A stretch of 64,000 bases of DNA from Ptychodera flava (Eukaryota > Hemichordata > Enteropneusta > Ptychoderidae): positions 21,168,872 to 21,232,871 of the forward strand of contig NC_091930.1 in NCBI RefSeq assembly GCF_041260155.1, given 5' to 3'. Of the stretch, positions 49,985-62,589 are shown piece by piece (within the stretch, counting starts at the first letter, position 1; each line of letters opens with the position of its first letter). A program made the position numbers and the translations under genes. The notes beneath the pieces are model-generated. The model had not been told where the DNA came from and searched no databases. It was given only the letters and a program-made list of their open reading frames with translations.

Positions 49985-50078
49985 TAAAACCCAAACGGGA
50001 TTCGAACCCCCACACACTCACGGCAACATCTCCTAGCTGATAGGCCTCACACAAAACCAGTCGGCCACTGCTTCCAAC
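49985..50078 (-). mobile_element. tRNA-derived SINE head or tRNA pseudogene
   Basis: On the minus strand an A-box-like GTGGCCGACTGG (50069-50058) and a perfect B box GGTTCGAATCC (50008-49998) are spaced as in a tRNA with a long variable arm. The acceptor stem cannot pair, so it is not a functional tRNA. Confidence 0.65.
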
Positions 50079-53000
50079 CCAAAAGACGTTCGGCACTCAG
50101 TCTTGAACTATACTACTAGGAATATTTTTTCTATTTCCTGGATTTAATATTTAGATAGGCCTCGTACGCCACCTAGCAAACAAGGCAGGACGGTCGGCAT
50201 CTAAAGTCATATTGTCCTAGATCAACCTTTGTTATCAAAAGGTGGTTCAATGACCCGGTTAAGTAGTTATACTTGAGCGCCATTCTTTCAGACAATATTG
50301 AGAAAGACATCGGTGTATAAGACTACAATAATGGATAGATGTAAAAAGAGACACCATCATACATGCAAACCAATGAAGACATTGACGTTACTCGCCTACC
50401 TGTCTGGTTGCGCTGTAGTACCTCTGCTGTGTTGGTCGCCATTGCCACTCAACAGTTGTGCGGGTACGCCGACTCCGGGGTCGGACGTACTCGGTCCTGC
50501 TTCTGAATTTGCCATAACTAATCTCGGGTGAACATCCGCGACAGATCACAATCTGAACAGCGAAAGAGTCTGATGTTACTTCAGAGCGATTTCTAGATTT
50601 CAACGCAAAGAATCTAGAAAATACTCGGCACATAAATATGTGTACAACCTTGTTGTCGTTTTGGGAAAGAACCTGTGACAGTGGTAGTTAATTATTAACT
50701 CTATCTACAATGTAAATCATAGCCACTGATTGTGGCGGCGTTGACTCAAGCAGCCATAGAACTCATTTGAATTTTACACATTTCAAACTTTTCAAGAGAC
50801 ATCAGAATTAAGTGTTACTTAAACTCACGAAAGTGTAAAATGTTCTTACGAAACAAATTAAGCACATTTCTGTATATTTTGTCAATGATTGATTCGCACT
50901 TTATTACCGAACACGATATCATGGAATGCATGCTGGATTTTCTTTCCTGCACACATTTTTACAATCATATATAACCTTGATAGAAGATAACAGTTAAAGT
51001 TATTAGTCTGTGCTACTTATATGTTATAATGGTATTTGATTTGATTAATACTTGCCTCAGCGTAAGGCAACCTACGAACCATAAGTACTGGTCAAAGTTA
51101 ACAGGCCTATGAAACAATGTGTTCTTTGAGCCCTGTCCTCGCCATGCGTAAAGGTAGAGCGTGTTCACGATTTCACAGAAAAATGTTGTATTTTTTTGGT
51201 TGTTCAGTATTGTTTTAAAGGACATCGGCTGGTTTAATTTAGTCAAGCCAATAATTAACAACTGTTTTGACACTGAACAAGCAACAAGTTATTTTAGTTA
51301 ATCGTCAAGGTCACGGTCAGTGTGCGTCAAGCAGATAGCGTCATCGTAAATAAGGGTGTAGTAACCGGCGCATTTGGTGCTTTAATCCTTCAATGACACA
51401 GTCAACCACAAGTCGATCCCTCCAAGTGTACAGTGGTTAGGTTATTGACTATTTACAATAATGAGTTATATCACATGTAAACACACCATATAGCTTTTAA
51501 TCAAATTTGCTGGGAGACGAACAGCGGTACGCGTGCAAACCACTGACTGCAGCTCTTCAGAACGACGCCGTAACGCCTTCTTACAGTCAGATACAGTGAC
51601 AATCGCTAACTTTATTACAAATTCCTGATATGAGGAATTTCAGCATTGTTATCAGTTTGCGTGTTATATTGTTGATTAGGGCGTCAAATTGGCAATGCTG
51701 TTGATATTATCATACATAATATCTGTCGACATTTCCACAGCAAGTGCGAGTATGAAACCCGAACAAAAACCTGCATCCGACAGCAAATGCATAAACACAT
51801 CAGAGGTAGACCCATCCTGACAACCGTCGAATATGCCATTTTTGAGGTCAGACCACGCATAGGCAACAATACAAAATTGAAAAACAAGATTAGATGCATA
51901 TGTCTCCGGCAGAAGTTTTCGTTTCATTTTCCTTTCTGTTCTAGGAAGTGAATGTATCGACCTTATTCAGTGTAACATTTATATATGTTGCTCTTTTGTT
52001 GTCCGAGCTCCGTCGAAACCTGACGGCAAACTAATTATGATCAACAATAAAAATCTGGCATGTCAGTAAGTTATCAAATCTATGATAAAATATGCGCAAA
52101 AATTGCTCTTAAAACAACATTTTAAGATCAAAACGGACGCGTTTGAAACATTGAACATCTTCTGCGGTAACCAAGGCTTTCCCAAAGTTGTAAAATTAGT
52201 AGGTTCGAATTATGTAATCCTCACCCCACCAAATTTCAACCAACACTTCTGGTACTGAATGAAGGATTAAACAATAAATGTATTCATGATATGAGATGTG
52301 GAGAAATCACAGAGACAAAAGCGTATTCAAACAAATGTTTTTTTAACCATTTTATACGTAGTATTTTAAATACGCCGGACACTGAAATTTTGATACACAT
52401 TTGCGATAGATACATATCTGCATCAAAATTCATCACGGCTTATGAATGTTTGTAACCTTCAAATTTGGTACTGATGATTATCCTTATGTCAATATAGTGA
52501 GCCATTTGATAAGCCGGCACTTGAATATTAATCAGTTAGGCTCTTGAATATTAATCAGCAATCAGTAAAAAACTGTGAAGTACATTGTTACACAAACCAT
52601 TACTCTCCATGTGTAGTCAATTATTGACCAAATGAATTATCAGGCGGTCATTAATATTTGCTTTCAGATGCTTGAAATCTTACCGTCTGCTATTTTTCAT
52701 ACTCCATATTTGGAAAACACTGTGAACTTGAAGGTCATTGAAAGGTCACGTTTCTAGCTGAAGTTATCATACCGTGTCCTGCTGTGAAATCGTTTCAAAG
52801 CAAATCAGTGATCAGAACGTCGGAGAGTCTACAACCACCTTCATTCAGTCACAGAGGGTACCCATAAATATTCAGTGTCTCTGTAAAACTGCAAATTTAA
52901 ATGTGTAAGTAAAAATAGCGTCAATGACACTGTAGCTCCCATCCTGGACTATTTAGTGTTTGTTCTCTGGTCAGATATTTGAACATGTGTGAAAGGGATA

Positions 53001-53148
53001 AAGTGCATGAAGTGAAAATACTTAAATGAAATGTACAGTGAAATATGTTTAAAGTAATTATTCAGAAAATAAAATGGAAAAAATACAGAATTAGATATAT
53101 CGAATACTGTGATACAAACATTAACTCAACAAGTCATTTACAATGACA
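50079..53148. other. non-coding stretch
   Basis: No gene is supported. A minus-strand frame at 51676-51927 is protein-like but has no recognised domain or splice context. Confidence 0.4.
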
Positions 53149-55195
53149 TAGTCCCCACTTGTAATAGGAGTATTAGTCTTGATGGGGCAGGAAAATGTGG
53201 TCATTCAGAAGTATCCCTGGAGTGTATATGTTGAGATCTATGGGCACATAGGTCAATGTCGTTGTTCCCAATTTGAAACACATGAGGCATGTCTAAGTTA
53301 TGGTTCTAAATCGGGAAAAAAGATAAGACCTCTAGCAGTATTGGCCAGCCAAGAAATACATATGCGCATTATAAATGAGGTACAAGATGTGACATCTTAA
53401 GGTCTAATATCCTATCAAAATTGGAGGGTATAGAACTTGTGGTTACTGAAATATGCATATATATGTATAATCAAGGTCAAAGGTCATCGAGGTCACATGA
53501 CATTTTGAAAAAAAAAATTATATTGCTAATTAATCCCTATATGCCAAAAAATCAGATCTCTACCTCTATTTGCTTGCCCAGAATTAGATGTGTACATAAT
53601 TAATGAGGTAAAGCGTGTGTTGTCATAAGGTCTCCCATCCTACTAAATACAAAGGATATAGCACTTGTGGTTACTTATTTATTGACATAAACATATATTT
53701 TAGGTAAAAGGTCATCGAGGTCACATGACATTTGGTCAAAAAATTTCTCTCCTATAGTTATCCCTATATACCAAAAATCAGACATCCAGCTCTATTGGCT
53801 CGTTCAGAATGATATATGCGCATAATTATTGAGGTACAGTATGTGGCGTCATAAGGTGTCCAATCATACCAAACATGAAGGGTGTAGCACTTGTGGTTAC
53901 CGAGTTATGGAAAATATGTATATTTGAGATCAAAGGTCACCGAGGTTACGTGACATTTTGTCAAAAAAATTGTTTTGCTAAGTTATCCCTATATACCAAA
54001 AATCAGACCTCTAGCTCTATTGGCTCGCTCAAAATTAGATATGTGCATAATTAATGAGGTACAATATGTGGCGTCATAAGCTGTCCCATCATACCATACA
54101 TGAAGGGTGTAGCACTTGTGGTTACTGAGTTATGGACAAATATGTATATTTGAGGTCAAAGGTCACCGAGGTCACGTGACATTTTGTCAAAAAAATTGTA
54201 TTGCTAAGTTATCCCTTTATACCAAAAATCAGACCTCTAGCTCTATCGGCTCGCTCAAAATTAGATATGCGCATAATTAATGAGGTACAATATGTGGCGT
54301 CATAAGCTGTCCCATCATACCATACATGAAGGCTGTAGCACTTGTGGTTACTGAGTTATGGACAAATATGTATATTTGAGATCAAAGGTCACCGAGGTCA
54401 CGTGACATTTTGTCAAAAAAAATTGCATTGCTAATTATCCCCATATACCAAAAATCAGACCTCTAGCTCTATTGGCTCGCTCAAAATTAGATGTGCGCAT
54501 AATTAATGAGGTACAATATGTGGCGTCATAAGGTGTCCAATCATACCATACATGAAGGGTGTAGCACTTATGGTTACTGAGTTATGGACAAATATGTATA
54601 TTTGAGGTCAAAGGTCACCGAGGTCACGTGACATTTTGTCAAAAAAATTGTTTTGCTAAGTTATCACCATATACCAAAAATCAGACCTCTAGCTCTATTG
54701 GCTCGCTCAAAATTAGATATGTACATAATTAATGAGGTACAATATGTGGCGTCATAAGCTGTCCCATCATACCATACATGAAGGGTGTAGCACTTGTGGT
54801 TACTGAGTTATGGACAAATATGTATATTTGAGGTCAAAGGTCACCGAGGTCACATGACATTTTGTCAAAAAAATTGTTTTGCTAAGTTATCCCTGTATAC
54901 CAAAAATCAGACCTCTAGCTCTATTGGCTCGCTCAAAATTAGATATGTGCATAATTAATGAGGTACAATATGTGGCGTCATAAGCTGTCCCATCATACCA
55001 TATATGAAGGGTGGTAGCACTTGTGGTTACTGAGTTATGGACAAATATGTATATTTGAGATCAAAGGTCATCAAGGTCACATGACATTTTGTCAAAATAT
55101 CCGAGATATCTGCGTGAACGGATGGACTCACGGATGGACGAACAGACGGACATGACCCAATCTATAAGCTCACTGGACTTCATCCGTGGGGACTA
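53149..55195. repeat. 226-bp tandem repeat element with inverted ends
   Basis: Eight full units plus partial ends. CATAATTAATGAGGTAC recurs at 53821, 54046, 54272, 54498, 54724 and 54950, giving steps of 225-226 bp. Every unit has AAAGGTCA followed, three bases on, by a second AGGTCA-like half-site. Ends carry short inverted TAGTCCCCAC/GTGGGGACTA sequences, and a tail with GACGGACATGACCCAATC precedes the right end. No coding capacity. Confidence 0.88.
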
Positions 55196-55871
55196 AAAAT
55201 TGTGTCACTGCATCCTTTTTGCAATATGAATACGATGAGAAACTAAATTTTTATTTTTCGTGGCCTTATACATGGGAGTCTATGGAGATCTGCCTTATAC
55301 ATGGGAGTCTATGGACGTGTAAACTAAAAATACGCAAATTTCACCACGATTTGCCCAAATTTGGGAAAGGTCACTCCTATGCACTTCCATACCAAGTTTC
55401 AAATCAATCGGACTTGTGGTTTCAGAGCAGGAGATTTTTTGACCAAAAATGGGAGAAAATTACAAAAAAATTCATGAAAAATAGCAAGTCCAAGATACTG
55501 ACCCAAGATGTGCACAATCATTTCATGTCAGCCCAAAGTACTTACATGCTAATTTTTCATGTAATCTGCTCAGTGGTTATTGAGTTTTTCAATTTTGACT
55601 GTTTTTACATTTTTTCACTTAATTTGCATATTTTTGGCAATGACAACTTCATTTGAACAAAATCTCATCTACAGCTCATCATCCATGTACACACCAAATA
55701 TCAAGATGAAATGTATAGCGGTTTTGGAGTTTTTGATGTTGACGGACAGACATACAGACATACAGACACACAGACATACAGACATACATACATACATACA
55801 TACATACAGACATTTCCCTAGCCTATAAGAATAGCTTCCATTGCCATATATACATATGGCTATGGGAGCTA
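55196..55871. repeat. unclassified dispersed element with GACA/CATA tail
   Basis: Contains a duplicated CATGGGAGTCTATGG phrase, then a long non-coding body with an accidental open frame (55186-55656, +). It ends with GACGGACAGACATACAGACA, a CATA run and TATGGCTATGGGAGCTAAAA. The tail format parallels the element immediately to its left. Confidence 0.6.
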
Positions 55872-56782
55872 AAAACTGATACTGGTATTGTGATACTTCT
55901 GATGTTTCTCTTGATAAATACTTATATTTTAACGTACTGCAGATAATCGTCATTTTGTGGTCTGGGTGAAAATACAATGTGTGACTGTGCAGAGCATTGT
56001 TCATGGAGCATCAAAGAAAACTATCAGTAATAATTCATTAAGTTTGCCGAGAGTTTATTATGAATCTTTTTCAAGAAAAATTTAAAAATTGGCAAATTCG
56101 CTGAAGATTTAATTTCAATCGGCAGTTTGTCGAACGACAAATTTATGATCGACCGACTAAGCTCCCCGTCTAACATCTAGTTACACCATCATGGAATCTC
56201 ACTTCTACCTCCTTGCACAGACAAACATTTTGTGTTACTAATTTATCCATGGTCCTGACCGAGGTTTGACTGGTTTTCTTCTCTTCTCAAGTTTCTTTTT
56301 CATATCAGTTGCCGTTCTAACCCTATTTTCATTCGCAGTTGATTCGTAGATGTCGGCTCCCCTCAATCCGCAGCTACCGTCCATTCAGGCAATGTGACAG
56401 CGCGGGACAAATGTTTGGGTGTCTCGAAACTACCCTAAATACAAAGCGCGCTAGTGTCCAATAATGAGAACAAGCGGAGATCTTGAAACTTTTCGCGCAT
56501 GCTCGTTTTACCTTTGGTCGAAGTCCAACGCTCAGTGTTTACCGGGCAGCTGAGTGCTCAAATACTTCGCCATCCATAACATGTTTCTGGTCAGCGCGCG
56601 CGTCACTTGAACAACAGCGCGTCACCCTTTTTTTTCCTGGTTTGTGGCCCGCAGCTATAGCAAACTACATTACTATTACACTAAGCCAAAACGGCTGAAG
56701 AGAAAGAGAAAATTCTTTGAGGAACATGATCAGTGACTGCATGAACAGTTTAAATGTTACTACATTGATAAAACTATAAAAC

Positions 56783-56880
56783 TGCAGTGTTCTCCCAGGC
56801 CATTTTAGCGTAGCGGTCCCGCTACGCTTTCGCCTCTCCCCGCTACGCTTTGATTCTCCCCGCTATACGCTCTAAAATAT
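56783..56880 (+). mobile_element. hAT-like terminal fragment
   Basis: CAGTGTTCTCCCAGG matches the start of the 29107 element. It is followed by three short CGCTACGCTTT-type repeats. No matching right end was found in the window. Confidence 0.4.
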
Positions 56881-57975
56881 TCCCGCCATCCTTTAGTTCA
56901 CACACTCTGCGTAGCTACCAGCTGTTCAGCCTGTTGCATGCATTGTCTACACATTAGCGCTCACTGCAACCTTCAACCTGGTGAAAGAAGTGGAAGGTGT
57001 GAAGTATGGTATGCATCAGATAAGTTGTCCGGAAGTGTTGAGAGGAACGTTAAAACAATATAAGAATCGGCTGGGTTGTTCACAAATTTTCATTCCAGAA
57101 CGACTATTTTACGACCAACAAAGACCTTATACATCGCGGACAAGTGTTCACAGAGGTAGGCGGTGTAGCACAGGTGTCCGGAGTTGCCGGTGTACATGCA
57201 TAGAGAGAGATTGGAAGGTGTGACACGGTTTTGCCCTCCGGAATGAAAATGACACTAAAATACGGGGTTTACAGTCAAATAAAAGGTCTACACCGATATC
57301 GAAATACCTCTTGCCTTTAACGCTCAAGTTTCAAGAATGCAAACTAGCATTTAGTCTCGATACCGGCCAAAAACTCTCTGGTAGCCCCGTTCATCAGGCT
57401 GTTACGTACAGCAGCCATTTGGATAACTACATTCTTTCCCATAGTGCAGTGCGGGTTCATTTGCATTCCACATGAACCCGTGACCCCGCAACCGCTAAAT
57501 TTAGGGACTGGACATAAATTACAGGGGGAGGGGGTGGGCCGGTGTTTTTCGAAAAACCGCTGCGTAAAAAATAGTGACCCTTCAAAAGTTCATGCACAAA
57601 AATTAGTGACCCTCCCCCTTATCCATGCATGAAAATAAGTGACCCTCCCCTGTTACTCAATACCCCCCAAAAAACCCCGCAATGTGTTAAAGACCCCCTT
57701 CTGACTTGCTATACTTTTTAAGTCGCCCTCCCGAAAGGAAGGCAAAATGTGGCCGATATAACGCGTTGTCCAAAAAATATCAAATCATATGTGTGTTATT
57801 CATGTAAATGTACTTTGCTTGAAGTGGCAGGTAAAAAGTGCATGCTTGTACAAAAAATGTAATTTTTAGATTTTATCGATAATGTTGATTCACTATACAT
57901 GTAGTCGACTATAAGAAAACTACGAAGGTGTATTTTCCAGTATAAAACTAGCTATATCTGTTCATATACAGATGT

Positions 57976-59077
57976 TTAACACTTTCACTGCGTAATTAAT
58001 TTTTATACGTGCTTTCCTGTGCGTAGTTTTCTATGGAAATATGGCCTTATAAATATTGATTTACATGCATGAGCTGTATCTTTGTAATTATCAGAGTATT
58101 CGGGACAATTTTTTCAGTGAGTATTGCAATATGACAGAGCATCATAAAAATGCACAAAAAGTCATGTGACACACCTAGAAGATCACGTGATCATGGCGGC
58201 CATATTGGATTTTACAAAAAAATTCAAAAAATGTTGCATTTTTTTGTTATTTCAATATATAAATGTATTTTTTTTCAGCGTAACACTTTAAAAAGTACTA
58301 AATACGTTTTATTAACTCAAATTCAGTAGGGGGGAAACATACTCTGAAACATATTCCACATAAATGAGGTTAATATGCATATTTATTACAAGTTCATCTT
58401 CGAACAACAGGTATCATCCGACATTCAAAAGAGAGCTATATTATATATAAGCTTATATACTGGTAGCAAGTCCGATGTGTAATTGTCATTGATAGATTGG
58501 TGTCGTACAACCTCCACAGGATACCCCATCAACGTTTGTGACGTCGGTCACCGGCCCTTTGTAGCACTTTTCTCTCAGCACGCTCAGCTTGCCTACCTGC
58601 CTGTTTTGCTTGCAATCTCTGTCTTTGCTCAACTGGTTCGGGAACATGTTCAAGTTTGGTATTAGAGTTGTAATTTGAAATTTGACTTCCGCTATCTCCG
58701 TCGAGTTCAGTTTCAAAATCAGTAACAATTCCACCATCACTGTCTAGAAAAACATGCTCAAGGGCTTAATCGTTGTTAAACTGTGCCTGCATCGCCATTT
58801 TTAAATACTCTCTGACAGAAAAACAACAACCGCTCACACGATCCTTACAAATCCCGGCGAAGAAATGACCGAGTATGGCGGCATTTGTTTACAAATTTGA
58901 CGCGCATGCTCATTTAGGTTTGACCTCTACCTCGTACGCAACGCTAGGCTTGAGGAAATAGTCAACAAACATGATGTAGATCAGACAAAGTCAACGTATA
59001 TCGAACGCATATAAATGCGTACGTTCTTGGCGCGTTTACGCAGTCTGGCCGTTGGCCTCCCGCGGTGAAAGTGTTAA
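57976..59077 (-). mobile_element. piggyBac-like element, innermost of the nest
   Basis: The element 57980-59073 has 13-bp ends CACTTTCACTGCG and CGCGGTGAAAGTG, with TTAA at 57976-57979 and 59074-59077. It splits the 181-bp array: one unit lies before it at about 57870. A transposase N-terminal remnant is present on the minus strand. Confidence 0.75.
58529..58798 (-). pseudogene. piggyBac-like transposase N-terminal remnant
   Basis: From ATG at 58798 the frame reads MAMQAQFNND, one stop, then ALEHVFLDSDGGIVTDFETE and continues into a Q/R/K-rich stretch (EQRQRLQAKQAGRQAERAER). It stops at 58529. The acidic start with LDSDGG matches the usual piggyBac-type transposase N-terminus. The catalytic domain is absent. 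Assignment rests on this pattern plus the TTAA-flanked ends. Confidence 0.5.
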
Positions 59078-59099
59078 TAACTGATATCGATATACTTGA

Positions 59100-60130
59100 T
59101 TAGCATGGGTTGTTAACAAGTGCACATGTGAACAAGATATTTGATTTTGGAATTTCTGTCAAAATGTTGATCCACTATACATGGGAGTCTATGACAAAAC
59201 TATACATGGGAGTCTATGATAAAACTGTCAAAAAATTTTCAGAATTAAAAATTTGCACTATTTGTGCATATATGGACCCTGAATAATTGACATAATTGTG
59301 CTTGATTAGAAGAGGGTGGTAACACGTGCATCTGTGTACAATAATTTTGTTTTTGGAATTTCGCATAAAATGTTGATCCATTATACATTGTAGTCTATGA
59401 CGAAACTATGAATAATTTTTTTTAAATACAAAACTTGGCAAATCTGTGTATTTATGTATGCTTGATTATTGATATTTATGTTCTTAATTAGACTAGAGTG
59501 GTTACAAGTCCATGTGTGTGCAAGAAATTTGATTTTGGAATTTCACCGAAATGTTGATTCACTATACATGGCAGTCTATGGTGAAACCCTATGAATAATT
59601 TTTTCCAATACAAAAATAGGTAAATCTGTGCATTTATGTACACTCAATTATTGGTACTAATGTTCATGATTAGACTAGAGTGGTTTCAAGTCAATGGTTG
59701 TGCAAGAAATTTGATTTTGGCATATCACTTAAATGTCGATTTACTATACATGGCAGTCTATGATGAAACTATGAATGATTTTTTTCCAATACAAAAATAG
59801 GAAAATCTGTGCATTTATGTACACTTGATTATTGGTATTAATGTTCATGATTAGACTAGAGTAGTTTCAAGTCAATGGGTGTGCAAGAAATTTGATTTTG
59901 GAATTTCACTGAAATGTCCATTCACTATACATGGCAGTCTATGATGAAACTATGAATAATTTTTTTCCAATACAAAACTTGGTAAACCTGTGCATTTATG
60001 TACACCTAATTATTAGTATTAATATTCATGATTAGACTAGAGTGGTTTCAAGTCCATGGTTGTGCAAGAAATTTGATTTTGGAATTTCACCAAAATGTTG
60101 ATTCACTATACATTGTAGGCTATGAGGAAA
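59100..60130. repeat. 181-bp tandem repeat array
   Basis: About six units with TTTGATTTTGGAATTTC, ATTCACTATACATGGCAGTC and GATTAGACTAGAGTGGTTTC, in steps of about 181 bp (59531, 59712, 59893, 60074). It is internal to the Harbinger-like element. Confidence 0.85.
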
Positions 60131-60737
60131 CTACAAATAACTCATAGGTTATCTGATCCTAAATTGTTATTCAAAAGTTGTTCGACCTGAAGCTTCTAGT
60201 TGTTATTGATGACACTATGCACTATTCTGAACAGTTTGTATTCTGTCAATGTCCTCAAAAATTTTTAAAAAATGTACATACAGCGACATGAACGTTTGAC
60301 ACCGACCTATACCCAATGTATTGTCAATGGGAGAATGATGTCAAATAAGTAATCTCCCAAATTGTTATTGAAAGAGTCATTATAGGGGACAGTTATGCAC
60401 AATAGTGTTGAATAAGTAGAAATCATGACAACTTAAATCAATGTGGCTGCTTGGATCATCAATACATTGTTTATTATACCTCAAATTTGCGCCCGAAGGG
60501 CGCGCTGAAAATGGTAATGGCAGAAAATGAAAGTGCCAGGAGGTATTTTTTCTTTTTTCAGTATTCCATAACGTGCACATGCAATTTCAGCTTTGATGCA
60601 TGAAAAAAGGTGACCCTCCCCCATAGGCTTGCACAAAATTTTATGACCCTTCAAAAATGCTTGCGCGAAAAATGGCGACCCACCCCAAAAAAACACCGGC
60701 CCACCCCCCCCCCCTGTAATTTGTGTCCAGTCCCTTA

Positions 60738-60900
60738 ATGAGGCGCGTTTTGCCGGTCCCTACTTGGCCAAGAATAAAAATATTGTGGCCCTGGTCGACA
60801 GCATTGCGTATTTTGGTCTCCATCTCCAAGATTTCGACACATCTGCATAGACCACGACTCCTATTCCAGCGATCAGGTTTGTTTTGATCGTGCAAAGGTC
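60738..60900 (-). pseudogene. P-loop NTPase fragment
   Basis: The minus-strand frame reads EILEMETKIRNAVDQGHNIF then ILGQVGTGKTRLI, a clear Walker A motif preceded by a hydrophobic strand, as in Pif1-type helicases and related AAA-like ATPases. It is cut by the Harbinger-like insertion directly after the P-loop. No further motifs (Walker B, arginine finger) were found, so it is a remnant. Family assignment is tentative. Confidence 0.45.
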
Positions 60901-61420
60901 ACGAGTTCATCACTTTTGCGCGCAGAACCATGGGTAATTTGTCTCGTTCAAAATGGCTGACGTACGTAACACCCTGAGGATGAGGATGTACGTAACCAGG
61001 AATTCAGGGCCAAAAGAGATACTAAATAACGATTAACACGTCTCAGGGTTGGACATTAAACGTCAAAGGTATTTATCTGTCGGAGGAAGGTAGTTTTTTG
61101 ACTGCATTTGTTGATATACATGGATTTTTATTGTCATTTTCATTCCGGAGGGCAAAACCGTGTCACACCTTCCAATCTCTCTCTATGCATGTACACCGGC
61201 AACTCCGGACACCTGTGGGCGGTGTAGCACTAGCGGGGCCTCTGATCACATTCCCATGCTTTGATCAACGAAATGAACCGCAAAAGAAACAAGAGTTGAC
61301 TGGTGAAGTTGATTATGATTTTACAACGATGAGTTTTGTCCGAGTACGATCGCGATCGCAATCGCGATCGAGTTCACATTGCATAAATTTCAATATGGCG
61401 GCGGCCATGTTGGCCGACGT

Positions 61421-61548
61421 GTTATAACCACAGTTACGAGTGGAGTGATACGTACCGGCCGCCGCGTACTATGCATATAAGCATATGCATATATGCATAG
61501 TACGCGGCGGCCGGTACGTATCACTCCACTCGTAACTGTGTTTATAAC
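61421..61548. mobile_element. 112-bp near-perfect palindromic MITE
   Basis: The element 61429-61540 has arms of about 50 bp starting CACAGTTACGAGTGGAGTGA around a 12-bp loop. Its flanks GTTATAAC and TTTATAAC form a 7-of-8 target duplication. An 8-bp duplication fits hAT-type mobilisation. Confidence 0.8.
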
Positions 61549-62194
61549 GTGTAGACATTGATCCTGGCGTCGCGTGTGGTTGAACTCTGACACGTTCTCT
61601 GAAAGATTTTACACCTGATTTTCGAGTGATTCTAGTCGTACTTAGTTCATGTCTTGTGATCATCCTGGTGATATTTTTAAAATCAAGAATCGAACGATTA
61701 TGTTCAGTGGCAGTAGTAGTTATGCGGGGCGGGCCGCTGGTTGAATTGGAAATCTATCCCCGTGATGAAAAATTATTCGCGGTGTTTGTCGTTCAAAAAT
61801 GATATAAAACTCAATTACATTTGAATTGGGTAAAGCTTAAACTTGTGAATTTTCCTCTTTGTTGGCAAGTTTTGACAATTTTACTAGCAATATATGTATT
61901 AATGAAACTCAAATCAGACGAACCATTTCTTGCTTTCAAAGTTTCAATCTGAATCTTCTGTTTTAATTGCAATCGTAATTACAATACTGTGATGATTTAT
62001 TCATGTGTAATAAAGAGTTTCCATGATGTTCAAACTGCATACTTGTGTGTTACCATTGCATTTTGTTGCGAGTGTACATGTATGTGTGGGTGCATGTGCA
62101 AGCTTGCATCCATGCCAATATGAATTAATGATATGCAAATGATTATGCAAATTAGCTGCTACGCTTTGCCCTTTAACTGACCCTCCTCCCTCCC

Positions 62195-62280
62195 TTGAGG
62201 AGGGGAAAAAAATCCGCGTCGCCGCACCATTTTTTAAAGAAAGGCCTGACCAGAAACATTTCTTTTTTTTTTTGGCCTAA
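62195..62280 (-). mobile_element. partial copy of the A-tract foldback MITE
   Basis: The reverse complement (TTAGGCC, poly-A, ...TGCGGCGACGCGG) follows the left end of the 19744-20227 element for about 85 bp. The other end is missing. Confidence 0.55.
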
Positions 62281-62445
62281 TCAGCTGACGACAGAGCCAG
62301 TGTAGTCTTTGAAAGACAAGGCTATGGCAGTATATTTCCCCAGAAGTCATTTGCTTCACCAACAATCATCGTTCCAAACGATGAAAATATTGTATTTTTT
62401 CATTCTTGTCGTACTTTGTGAACGTTACGAGCGACAGCAGTACAC

Positions 62446-62589
62446 GAAGAACGTGGCGTGATTTTTTCCTTGGTAACCCAAGCATTTTATGAAGCCAACG
62501 CTGTGTTTCAACCCTTCATTCCAATGTTACTCAGTTAAAGGTTGCACAGCGCCGGCTTCATAAAATGCTTGGGTCACGCCACGTTCTTC
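62446..62589. repeat. foldback repeat
   Basis: Arms GAAGAACGTGGCGTG...AAGCATTTTATGAAGCC and their complement (ending 62589) are separated by about 35 bp. The left arm carries a 14-bp insertion. A MITE origin is likely. Confidence 0.7.

Larger units (their letters stand above)
57501..60737. mobile_element. Harbinger-like element nested in the Mutator-like one
   Basis: The element 57504-60734 has TIRs of about 48 bp starting GGGACTGGACAYAAATTACA. It is flanked by TTA (57501-57503, 60735-60737), the 3-bp target typical of PIF/Harbinger. Subterminal GTGACCCTCCCC motifs repeat at both ends in the same orientation. The interior is a 181-bp tandem array, itself split by a TTAA element. No transposase was recognised. 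Confidence 0.75.
57159..61227. mobile_element. Mutator-like element, outermost of a three-level nest
   Basis: The element 57169-61217 has near-perfect inverted termini of about 88 bp beginning CACAGGTGTCCGGAG. It is flanked by a perfect 10-bp duplication GGCGGTGTAG (57159-57168, 61218-61227). Long TIRs with a 9-10-bp duplication fit Mutator-like elements. It contains a P-loop frame fragment near its right end and is interrupted by a second element at 57504-60734. Confidence 0.85.

Noticed and set aside
49985-50078. Functional tRNA gene
   Set aside because: A and B boxes are present but the acceptor stem cannot pair; a SINE head or pseudogene is more likely.
51676-51927. Minus-strand frame of 83 codons with a protein-like sequence
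   Set aside because: No recognised family and no supporting splice or transcript signal; an overlapping frame is nearly as long.
55186-55656. 156-codon plus-strand frame
   Set aside because: It lies wholly in a dispersed repeat body and begins in the tail of the neighbouring element.
56981-57223. Plus-strand frame running into the Mutator-like element, with another frame at 61098-61427 after it
   Set aside because: They could be remnants of a gene hit by the insertion, but no domain is recognised and the frames do not agree without assumptions.
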